From assembly GCF_027533645.1 (NCBI RefSeq), contig NZ_JAQAGY010000007.1:186001-250000 (forward strand): 64,000 nucleotides of DNA, written 5' to 3'. Of the stretch, positions 1 to 12,000 are shown in pieces. The notes under the pieces were generated by a model. The model was not told where the DNA came from and made no database searches. It worked only from the letters and a program-made list of their open reading frames with translations. Both the position numbers and the translations under genes were made by a program. How positions within the stretch are numbered: the first letter of the stretch is position 1; each line of letters opens with the position of its first letter. Source of the stretch: Paenibacillus caseinilyticus. Lineage in GTDB: Bacteria; Bacillota; Bacilli; Paenibacillales; NBRC-103111.

Positions 1-3000
1 TCGGCCCGTACACATGGATGATTTTGCCTGGCCCCAGATGCTCCAAGGCTCTGCGCACATGGGGGACGGAAGCCCGCTCCCCGCCGAACAGCACCTTCCG
101 TACGGAAGCGAGGACCCCGATATCCGCCTCGGCCAGCGCATGGAGCAAGGCCGTCGTCATGAACAGCACGCTGATCGCTTCCCCCGCGAGAATCCGGCCA
201 AGCGAGCGCATATCGAGCAGGTCTTCCTTGGCGATCAGAACCAGAGCGGACCCGTTCGTCAGCGCGCCCCAGATCTCGAAGACCGACCCGTCGAAGGCGC
301 AGTTCGACAGCTGAAGCACCCGGTCCTCTCCGCCGAGCTCAATGTAATTCGTTCCCCGGACCACCCGCATCACATTCCGGTGGGTCGTCAGTATCCCTTT
401 GGGACGGCCAGTCGTTCCCGAGCTGTAGATCACGTAGGCGGGATTGTCCGGCGACGATTCCGTCCGGAGATCCGACGCCTCCCCCTCATAGGAGGCGGCA
501 TCCTCCAGATCGATGCAGGGCAAGTCAGCCTCGGCTAACGCCGGCATCATGCTGTTCTGTACGAGCAGCAGCCTCGCTTCCGAGTCCTCCAACATGAGGC
601 GGATCCGTGCCTCCGGATAATCCGGATCGACCGGCACATACGCCCCGCCCGCTTTGAGGATCGCCAGCATTCCCACGATGGTGTGGATGGAGCGGCCGGC
701 GATCAGACCGGCACGCATGCCGCTGCCAAGACCGCAGCCCTGCAGCGTCCGCGCCAGCCGGTTCGCCCGGCCGTTCAGCTCCCGGTAGGTCAGCCGCTCG
801 CTGCCGAACACCACGGCAACCGCCTCCGGCGTCCGGGCCGCCTGCCGCTCGAAAGCCTCGGTCAGCGTGACCGCCCACTCGGCTTCGTCCCCGGCAGCCC
901 TGCCGTAATCATACAAGAGCTGCGACTCTTCCTCCGGCGTCATCATACCGAGGGACGACAGCGGCGACAGCGGCTCTCTCACCACCGACCGGATCAGCTC
1001 CTGGAAGTGGCGGGCCATCCGCTCGGCCGTCTCCGGACGGAAGAGGGCGGCGGCATATTCCAGCGTGCAGGCGATGGCGTCCCCTTCTTCCAGCGCACTC
1101 AGCGTCAGATCGAACTTGGCCGCCGGCGCTGCGACATCGGCAGGCTGCAACAGCAGCCCGTCCACATTCAGCTCCCTTCTTTCCGTATTTTGCAGGGCAA
1201 ACATCGTGTCGAACAGCGGGCTGTGGGAAGGATCTCCTGCCGCGCCCAGCTTGTCGACCAGCGCATCGAACGGATAATCCCCATGCTCGAACGCATCCAG
1301 AGCGCTGTCCCGCACCTCCTCCAAGTAAGCGAGGAACGTCTTGCCGCCCGCCGGATAGCAGCGCAGAGCCAGCGTATCCACGAACATGCCGATCAGCGGC
1401 GCAAGATCCGGATGATCTCTCCCGGCGGACGGGCTGCCTACGACGAGATCTTCCGCCCCGCTGTACTTGGACAGCAGCGCCGTATAGACGGCGAGCATGA
1501 CCATGTACAAGGTGGAGCCGGTGCGGGCAGCGAGCTCTCGCAGTCCCCGGCTCTCCGCCGCTCCGATGGTGAACCGTACAGCGCCGCCTTCATAGCGCTT
1601 GACCGCCCCCCGCGGAGCGTCCGCCGGCAGTTCCAGCACCGGCAGGTCCCCGCGGAACACCTCCAGCCAGTACGCTTCATGCGCCTTCATTGCGGGGCTC
1701 TGCAGACCTTCCTGCTTCCACGCCGCATAGTCTTTGTATTGAATCGCCAGCGGCGGCAGTGATTTCCCTGCATACAGGGCCGAGAACTCGTCGATGAGGA
1801 TTCCCATCGAGACGCCGTCCGAGATGATGTGGTGCATGTCGAAGAGCAGCAAATGGTTGTCAGCGCTTAGTTCGAGCAGGCCTGCCCGCAGCAGCGGAGG
1901 CTGCTCCAGATCGAACGGGCGGACGAACGCGTCCAGAACCGCGCCGGTGCCGCCCTCTGAACCGCTGACCGGCTCCAGGAGCTCTACATTAAAGTCCACT
2001 TCCTCCCGGATCCGCTGGACCGTCTCCCCGTTCACCGTGCCGAAGCCGGTACGCAGCGTCTCATGGCGCCGGATCAGCTCCCGGAAAGCGTGCTCCAGCC
2101 GGTTCTTGTCGAGCGGCCCACGTACGGTCAGCGCCCCCGGCATATGGTAACTGAGCTCGCCGCCCTCCCAGTGGCTGAGGAGATACATCCTCTGCTGGGC
2201 GGACGAGACGGCGTAGTAATCCTTCTCCGGGGCTCTCGGGATGGGCGTGTAAGTCTCCGGGGCCAAGCTGCCGAGCACCCCGGCCAACCCCTCGATCGTC
2301 GGATACCGAAAAATCTCCCGCAGCGGGAGCGCGCAGTGCAGCTCCTTCGCGATCTTGGCTGCCAGCGATGCCGCCCGCAGAGAATGCCCCCCGATCTCGA
2401 AGAAATTGTCGTGCACGCCTACGCGGCTGACGCCGAGCACCTCTTGCCAGATGGCAGCCAGCCGCTCCTCGAGCGGAGACCGGGGTGCAGTATACCCGGC
2501 TTCTGCCGGTGCCCCTGCGGCGTCCTTCTCCGCCGCCGGCAGCGCCTGCCGGTCGATCTTGCCGCTTCGCGTCAGCGGCATCCGCTCCAGCTGGACGAAG
2601 AAGCCCGGCACCATATAAGCCGGCAGCACGGCGGCCAGCGCGGCCTTCAGCTCCCGCGGGGGAAGCGGCCGGTCGGCTGTCACATAGGCGCAGAGCGCCT
2701 TCTGCTCCGCTTCCCCGCCGATTGCGGTCACCACGGCTTCCCGGACGCCCTCGAGGCGCAGCAGCTGCGTCTCCACCTCGCCGAGCTCAATGCGGTACCC
2801 GCGGATTTTGACCTGGTGATCCATCCGTCCCATGTATTCGATCGTGCCGTCCGGCAGCCACCGGGCCAGATCCCCTGTGCGGTACATGCGCTCGCCCGGG
2901 AAGAACGGATCATCGGTGAACTTCTCGGCCGTCAGCACGGGGAGGTTCAGGTATCCCCGGGAGAGGCCATCTCCCGCGACGCACAGCTCGCCCGGCACGC

Positions 3001-6000
3001 CGACGGGCAGCAGCCGGCCGAACCTGTCCAGGATATAGGCCCGCGACTGGCGGATCGGCCTGCCGATAGGTATCGCGGACTCGAAGGTGTCCCGGATCGG
3101 ATAGACGGTGGAGAACGTAGTGTTCTCCGTAGGGCCGTAGCCGTTCACGATCAGGAGCCCGGGATGCGCCTCCCTTACTTTGTTGATGTGTACGGGCGAC
3201 AAGGCATCCCCGCCCACGATGAGCGTCCGCAGTCCCGCGAAGAGGCCGGTATTCATCTCCACGAGCTGGTTGAAGAGCGGCGAAGTCAGCCACATGACCG
3301 TTATCCGCTCCCGCCGCACGGTCTCTTGGAGCAGAGCCCCGTCGAGAATCGTGTGATCCTCCACCAGATGCAGGCTCAAGCCGTTCAGCAGCGCTCCCCA
3401 GATCTCGAAGGTCGAAGCGTCGAAGACGACCGCCCCGGTCTGCAGAATCCGGTCCTCCTCCCGGAATTCGATGATATCGGTATTCCGGACGAGCCGCACA
3501 ACGCTGCGGTGCTCGACCATCACCCCTTTGGGCAGCCCCGTCGTACCGGAGGTGTAGAGAATATAGGCCAGCGCACGCGGGTCTTCGGCCGCAGCAAGAT
3601 TGGACGAGTCCCCAGCAGGCGACTCCTCTTCAAGAGGCAGGCAGACAAGGCCCTGCATCAAGCGTTCCTGGCTGCGGCTCTGTACGAGGAGCAGCCGGGC
3701 GGACGAGTCCGCCAGCATATAACGGATGCGCTCCTCCGGATAACCGGGATCGATGGGCACATAGGCGCCGCCCGCCTTGAGCACGGCGAGCAGCCCGACG
3801 ATCGTGGCGGGCGTGCGCCCGGCCATGACAGCGACCGGACTGCCGGCCGCGACGCCATGTTCCTGCAGCCTGCGGGCCAGCCGGTTCGCCCGCTCGTTCA
3901 GCTCCCGGTAGGTGAGGCTCCGGCCGCCGAACACGACCGCTTCCCGGTCCGGCCCCTTCGCCGCCTGCTCCTCGAAGAGGCGGTGGACGGCGCTGCCGCT
4001 CGGATACTCGCGCTGCGTATCATTGAAGCGGCCCAGGATGAGCTCCCTCTCCGCCGCCGTCAGCGGATCCAGCTCCCCGGGCAGCGCATCCGGCCGGCTG
4101 GCGGCCTGCTCCAGCAGCTGCAGCAGATGGCCCTGCATCCGCTCGATGTCCTCCCGGCCGAACCGCGCCCCATTGTACTCCCAGACAATCCCAAGCTCCG
4201 CTCCCGGAAGAACGATGACGTTCAAATCGTAGCTCGTCCGCTCCTCGGCAGATAAGCCGGTAACCGTAAGGCCCGTGCCCACCAGCCCGCCAGGCTGCCC
4301 CAGCAGCTCTTCCGCCGGATAGTTCTCGAACGCCAGGATGTGGTTGATGAGATCCTGCCGAAGTTCCGAGCCCGTCTGGATTTCATACAGCGGGTAAGTC
4401 TCGTAAGCGCGGGAAGCCAAGGCTTCTTCCTGCACCCGCTTCACGAGGGCGGCGAAAGACGTAGTGGCATCGCTGCGCACGCGGACCGGCACTGTGTTGA
4501 TGAAGAGGCCGATCATGCGGTCCACGCCGGCCATCTCCGCCGGTCTGCCGGACACGACGCTGCCGAATACAGCTTCGCCGCTTCCGTTGTAATACTGTAG
4601 CAGCAAGCCCCAAGCCGCCTGGAACCAGCTGTAGAGCGTCGCCCCGCAGCGCTTCGCCGCCAGGTTCATCCGTGCGGTCAGCTCGCTGCCCACCGTGCAG
4701 GAGACACGCTCCGGCCGCAGCACCGGCTCCGCCGACGACGGCCGCATGCCGGGCAGCAGCGTCTGCCCTTCGCAGCCCGCCATGTAATCGGCCCAATAGG
4801 CGGCCGCCGCGTCCCGGTCCTGGTTCTCCAGCCATTCGATATAGCGGCTGTAAGGCGGAACCTGCACCCGCTCGGGCATCCGCTGTTCCTGCAGGGCGGC
4901 ATAGGTGCCGAACACTTCCTCCAGGATGAGCGACAGGCACCAGCCGTCCATCAGAATATGATGGAAGCTCCACAGGAAGCGGTACGCTTCCTCACCCGAG
5001 CGGAGGATGGTCAGCCGCATGAGCGGATCGGAATCCAGACGGAAGCCCCGGGCCCGGTCTTCTTCGGCATAGGCTGCAAGCTCGACTGCCAGCTCCCCGG
5101 CGGACAGCTCTCTCAGATCCGCATAGTGCACTTCGGCGCAGCGTGCGCGGAATACCGCTTGAACCGGCTGCGCGCCGGGACCCATGCGGATGCTCGTCCG
5201 AAGCACCGCATGCCGGTCCACCAGCATCTGCAGGCTCCGGGTAAGGAGCACGAGATCAAGCGGACCTTGCAGATCCACCGCCGTTTGTTCGAAGTAGGCG
5301 GGTGACGTACCATCCATCATATGATGGAAGAACATCCCCATCTGCATCGGGGTCAGCGGATATACATTCTCCAGCTCCCCGACCTGCCGGACCTCGGCCT
5401 CGAAGGCTTCCAGCTCCTCCATACGCCAGCCTCTCACGAGCACATCGCTTGGGGTAAGCTCAGCCGCTGCCTGTGCGCAGCAGTGCGCGATCACTTCTTC
5501 CACAGCGGCGTGCAGCAGCCCCGCCAGCTCTTCGATGGTCTCCCTGCGGTACTCCGTACGGCTGTAAGCGATCTCCAGCTCGAGCCGGCCCCCCGTGGTC
5601 ATCCCATTGATATCGAGTCGATAGGGCCTGTTCGCGCTGGGACTGACCGCTGTGCCGATCCCATAAGGGGAGAGCCCGAAGCCGCTGCCCTCCAGGTCCT
5701 GGTCGAACTGGCCCAGATAGTTGAAGGAGACCTCCGGTTCGGCGGACGTCAGGGTTCTGTGGCCGGACATATACTTCAGCAGGCCATACCCGAGGCCCTT
5801 GCGGGGAACGGCCCGCAGCGTCTCCTTCACAGTCTTGATGCGCCGGGACAACGATTCTTGCTCCCCGGCTTCCAGCAGGAGCGGATACTGGCAGGTGAAC
5901 CAGCCTACCGTCCGGGCAATGTCGATGCCGGGGGCCGGCAGGACATCCCTGCCATGCCCTTCCAGGTTGATCTTCAACCGCTTCACACCGCCCCAGCGCT

Positions 6001-9000
6001 GTACCGCCACTCCCAGTGCGGTCAGGAGGATGTCATTGGCATCCGTCCGGTAAGCGCGGTGGGCTTCCTTCAGCAGCCGTTCTGTTACGTCTGCCGCCCA
6101 TCTCACCTTCACCGTATCGCTGTCGCTTATCAGCGAACCGGAAGAAGTCCAGTCGCTCCGGTCCACCGGAAGCGGATCGGCCGGCGCCGCCTCGATCTGC
6201 TCCCAATACGCCCGCTCCGCTGCAGCAGCTTCGCTGCGGGCCTCCCGGTTCATCTCCAGAGCCCATTCCCGGAACGACGTCGTCTTCGGCATGAAGCGGA
6301 TCGGCCGCTCATCCAGCGCCTGCCTGTAACCCTCGGCCAGATCCTCGAACAGGATGCGCCACGATACCCCGTCCACGGCCAGATGATGAACGGCGAACAG
6401 CAGGTGGTCCCCATCCGGACATTGGAACAAAGCGAGCCGCATCAGCGGACCTTCGCCGAGGTTCATCTCCCTTTGAACGGCTTCCGCTTCCGCCTCTATC
6501 GTCGCAGCCAGGTCTTCAGCCCGGTCCAAGCCGCTGAGATCCAGAACCTCCAGGAGGAAGCTCTCGCCCTCCCCGATCCCCCGGTTATATAGAACCGGGC
6601 CCTCGGAAGCATTACGCCAGACGAGCCTGAGCGCATCGTGATGTACAGCTACCGCCTCCAAGGCCCTGCGCAGCGCATCCACCTGGAAGCGCTCCGGCCG
6701 GAAGAGCATCACGGCTTGGTTGTAATGCTGCGGTTCGGACAGTTCCTGCTCCCGGAACCAGTGGAGGATCGGGGTGAAGGGCACTTCCCCGGACACCTCG
6801 CCCTGATCCGCCATCCGTTCCGCTGGCGTCAGGCACAGCGCGAGCTCCGACGCCACCGGGGACCGGAATAGATCTTTGATGTCGAGCCGGTAGCCGGCCT
6901 GCCGGAGCCTCGAAGCGACCTGGATCGCCTTGATGGAGTCCCCGCCCAGGTCGAAGAAGTGATCGGTGCTGCCGACCTCGGCGCAGCCCAGCACCGACTG
7001 CCACACTTCGGCCAGCGCCCGCTCCTCGGGGGTGCGGGGAGCCGTATAGACTGCCGGCGCCGCAAGATGCATGTTCCCCTCGGGAGCCGGGAGCGCGCTG
7101 CGGTCCACCTTGCCGTTCGGCGTGAGCGGCAGCCGCTCCAGCAGCACCCAGTGGGCCGGGATCAGATGGGCGGGCAGCCTGCCGGAGAGCGAGGCGCGCA
7201 GCCCGCCGGGATCCAGCGCATCGTACGGCACCACATATGCGCACAGCGCCTTCTGTCCGCTTCCGTCCTCCCGTGCGGCGACGACGGCTTCTTTCACGCC
7301 TTCCGCTTGGAGAATCGCCGCCTCGATCTCGCCCGGCTCGATGCGGAAGCCGCGGATTTTGACCTGGTGGTCCATCCGCCCCCGGTAGTCGAGATTCCCG
7401 TCCGGCAGCCATACCGCCAGATCGCCTGTCTTGTACATGCGTCCGCCCGGAACGAAAGGATCCTCCACGAACCTCTCCCGCGTCAGCTCCGGCCGGTTCC
7501 AATATCCCCGTCCGACGCCGCTTCCGCCGATATACAGCTCGCCCGGAACGCCGACCGGCTGAAGCGCCAAATGCTCGTCCAGGAGGTACATACGGGTTCC
7601 CGGCAGCGGCCTGCCGACCGGCAGGCTGGAGAGAGGCTCGCCCGTCCCTTCGTAGAAGCAGGAGTCGATGCAGGCCTCCGTCACCCCGTAGCTGTTGATA
7701 ATCCGCATCGTGCTGCCATAACGGGCCTGCAGCGTCCGGAAGGCATCGGGCGGGCAGACGTCCGAGCCGAGGACAAGCACCTTCAAGAAGGCGATGTCGA
7801 GCCCGTTCTCATATACATAATCCATCAGCGGGAGCACCAGGGCCGGCGTCGACTCGAAGAAGGTGATGCGGTGTCTGGCCATGAGCTCGTAGATGCCCTG
7901 CGGGTCCATACGGACCTCCGCCGGGCATAGGATCAACCGGCCTCCGTGCAGCAGCGCCCGGACGAAGTCGCCCGTGAACACGTCGAACGAGAAGCTCGCC
8001 CACTGCAGGACGCGCACGTCCCCTCCGCTTAAGCCGTAGACTTCCTTCCAAGCCTGTGCGACCGCGGTCAACTGCCGGTGCTCGATCATCACGCCCTTCG
8101 GGAGTCCGGTCGTCCCCGACGTATAGATCATGTATGCGAGATGAGACGGATCGCAGGCCGGCTCCGGATTCGAAGCGTCCTTATCGTAGACGGAGTCCTC
8201 ATCGAGCAGCAGGGTCGTCCCCCCGAAGACGATGCGTTCCTGTAGAACCGTCTGCGTCAGGAGCACGGCGGATCCGGAATCCTCCAGCAGGTAGCGGATC
8301 CGCTCTTCGGGATAGCCGGGATCGACGGGGACATAAGCCCCTCCGGCCTTGAGGACGGCGAGTATCCCGGCCGCCAGATCGGTGCCGCGGTCCGCCAGGA
8401 TCGCCACCGGCTTGTCCGGTCCAACCCCATGGCGCCGAAGCGTGCGGGCGAGCCGGTTGGCCTGCTCGTTCAGCTCCCGGTAGGTCATGAGGCCATCGCC
8501 ATAGATCACCGCCGGCGCATCCGGGGTGTTCTCCGCCTGCTCCTCGAAGAGGGCGTGAACCGCTCTCCCGGAGGACGCGCCGCTCAGAGCCCGTTGTTCG
8601 CCGAAACGGCCGAGAAGCTCCCTTCTCTCCTCTTCCGTGACCAGCGCCAGCTCCTGTACCCGCGCCGCCGGGTTCCCTGCCATTTGCTCCAGCACATGCA
8701 GCAGATGCCCGCGGATCGTCTCCACGGCCGCACGGTCGTAGGCCAGCGCATTATATTCGAAGAGCAGCCGCAGGCTCTCGCCCGGAATCACCGTCAGGTT
8801 GAAGTCATAGTTCGTCTGTTCCGCGAGGCTCACGTTCGTGATTGCTAGTCCCGGGCCGCGCTCCCCGCTTCCCTGCCGGACCTGCTCCTCCACCGGATAG
8901 TTCTCGAAGATCATCAGATGGCGGACCAGATCCTGCTTAGGGGCGCTGAGCGACTGAATCTCATGCAGCGGGTACGTCTCGTACCGGCGGGAAGCGAGCG

Positions 9001-12000
9001 ACTCCTCCTGCACCCGCTTCAACAAGTCGGCTGCCGGAAGTTCCGGAGCGCTGCGGACCCGTACCGGCACCGTGTTGATGAACAGACCGATCATGCGCTC
9101 GATCCCCGGCATATCCGCCGGCCGCCCGGAGACGACGCTGCCGAAGACGGCGTCGCTGCCTCCGTTGTACTTCTGGAGCACGATGCCCCACGCGGTCTGC
9201 AGCACGGTGTGTAGCGTCACCTGGCGTCCCACCGCCAGCTCATTGAGCTTCTGCGTGAGGGAACCTCCCAGATCGTGAACGCAGCGTTCGGCTTCGTATC
9301 CCTGCCACGTACCCGCTTCCCGTTCGCCGGGCAGCCGGCTCCCTCCTTCATAGCCTTCCAGATATTCGCTCCAATAGCGCGAGGCTGCTGCGGCATCCTG
9401 CCGGTTCAGCCAACGGATATAATCACGATAGGCATAAGGGTTGGGGCGATCGTCCAACGGTCTCTGCTCGAGGAGAGCCGAATACGTCTCGAATACCTCC
9501 TTGGTGATCAGGGACAGGCACCAGCCGTCCATCACGATATGGTGGAAGCTCCACAGGAACCGGTACCGCTCTTCGTCCGTGCGGATGACCGTCAGACGCA
9601 TCAGGGCATCGTGATCCAGCCGGAACCCTCTGGCCAGATCCTGACGCGCCAGCTCGTCCAGCACGGTCGCCCGGTCCTGCTCCGCGGTTCCCCTCAGCTT
9701 TTCCCTCAGATCATGATACAGGAATTCCCCGCCATCCCTTCGGAACACCACCTGAAGAGGGCGGTCCTGCCCGCCGGCGAATACGTTCGTCCGCAGAACC
9801 GCATGACGCCGCACGAGGGCGTCTAAGCTGCGGGCGAAGGCTTCGAGATCCAGCGCACCCTCGACATCGAAGGAGGCCTGCTGGAAGTAGGCCGCAGAAT
9901 CCGGTTCCAGCAGGGACTGGAACAGCATGCCCTGCTGCATAGGCGTGAGCGGATACACATCCTCCACTTCTCCGAGATGCCGTACGCTTCCAATGAACCG
10001 TTCCAGCTCTTCGATACCGATCCCCTCTGCCAGCACGTCGCTTGGCGTGAGCTCCGTACGCTCCTGGGCCGCGCAGTGTGCGATCACCTGCCGGAGGCTG
10101 TTCTCCACCGCAGCCGCCAGCTCCCGTATCGCAGCTTCGCTGTACTCCCCGGTACTGTAATCCAAGCTGAGGACCAGCACCCCGTCCCGGATCATCGCAT
10201 TGAAGTCAAGAACCGCCGTCCTAGCAGCGAGGGGGCTCTGGAAGCTTCCGGCCGGGTAGGGCGATATCTGGAGGCCCGAGCGTTCCAAATCCTGGTCGAA
10301 CTGACCCAAGTAATTGAACGATATCTCAGACTCCGCCGGCGGCAGGGCCTGCAGCGGATGCGTCTCCTCCGCGCCTGCGCCGAATTCGCCGGAGAGATAT
10401 CGCAGAATGCCGTATCCGATGCCCTTGCCGGGGACCGAACGGAGCCGTTCTTTGAGCCGCTTGATGCGCCTTGCCAGCGGCTCCTGCGAACCCGTGTCGA
10501 GTACGACCGGATACCGGCTCGTGAACCAGCCCACCGTACGGGTGACATCTATGGACGGCAGGATGGGCTCCCTGCCGTGGCCTTCCAGCGTAACCTTCAC
10601 ATGCGCAATGCCGGACCATGCGCCCACGGCCATCTCAAGGGCCGTCAGCAGAAGATCGTTGATCTCCGTCCGGTAGGCCCGGTGCGCTTCCGTAAGGAGC
10701 TGCCGGGTCTCTTCCCGCGTCCACGAGATCGTGACGGTCCGACTGTCGCCCACCAGAGGGCGTACGTGTGTGATATCCCTCGGAAGCACAGACGTCTCCT
10801 GGCTCATTACACCGAGCCAGTAGGCCCGCTCCTGCTCTGCCTCTTCGCTTAGGGCATACTCGGCAAGTCCCTGCGCCCAAGCCTGATACGAATCGGTCTT
10901 GGCCGGGAACGTAACGGGTTTCCCCTTCACCGCCTGCGCATACCCGGCCGCCAAGTCTTCGAGCAGAATCCGCCAGGAGATTCCGTCGACGGCCAGATGG
11001 TGCACCGCGATCAGCAGGTGGTCTCCGTCCGGGCAGCGGAACAGGCCCAGCTTGACCAGCGGGCCGCCCTCCGGGTTCATGCCGCTGTGGATGCGGTCCG
11101 TATGCTCCCGGATGGCTTCTTCCAGGCCGCCGGAAGGTTGCTCCGTGAAGTCCAGCACATCCAGGGTGTACAGCCCATCTTCCCCGCTCCCACGGCTCCA
11201 AGCTTCCCCGATGCCTTGGTCCAGGCGGAACCGGAGGCGCAGCGCGTCGTGATGCGCCGTCAGCCGCTCCACTGCCATCCGCAGGGCGCTCACCTCATAC
11301 CGCTCCTCCCGGAACAGCATCACCGCCTGATTAAAATGGCGGGCCTCCGCGAAGGACTGCTCCGCAAACCACCGCTGAATCGGCGTCAGCTTGACCGCCC
11401 CAAGGACTTCCCCCTGATCCGCGGTTCGGCTGACCGGGGTTAGACGCCCCCCGAGCTCAGCTACCGTTGGATATTGGAATAAATCCTGCATCTCCAGCTT
11501 GTATCCCGCCTGCAGCAGCCGCGACGAGACCTGGATCGCCTTGATCGAATCGCCGCCGAGATCGAAGAACCGGTCCAGCCTGCCTACCGGTCCGCTCCCC
11601 AGCACGCTCTGCCAGATCGAAGCCAGGAGCTCCTCCGTCTCCGTCTGCGGAGGTACGTATGCCGCTTCGGGGCGCGCTTCGGCGTGAGGCTCGGGCAGCG
11701 ATTTGCGGTCGATCTTGCCATTCGGAGTGAGGGGCATGCGCTCCAGCTGCATCAAGTAAGAAGGCACGAGATAGGGAGGCAGCTCCAGCGACAGCCGATC
11801 CCGCAGCGCATTCACGTCCAGCGTCCGCTCTGCGGTCACATAAGCGCAGAGAACCGTGTGACCGCTGCGGTCCTCGCGGGCTGCGGCCACCGCTTCCCGG
11901 ATGGACGGCTCGAGCTTCTTCAGGTTCCATTCGACCTCGGCCGGCTCGATGCGGAACCCCCGGATCTTCACCTGCTGGTCGATGCGTCCTAAGTAGACCA

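Noticed and set aside
2063..4255. Long open frame of 730 codons on the plus strand
   Set aside because: Antisense to adenylation and condensation domains of the synthetase; Arg/Gln/Pro-rich with no domain. High-GC coding DNA often leaves the opposite strand open.
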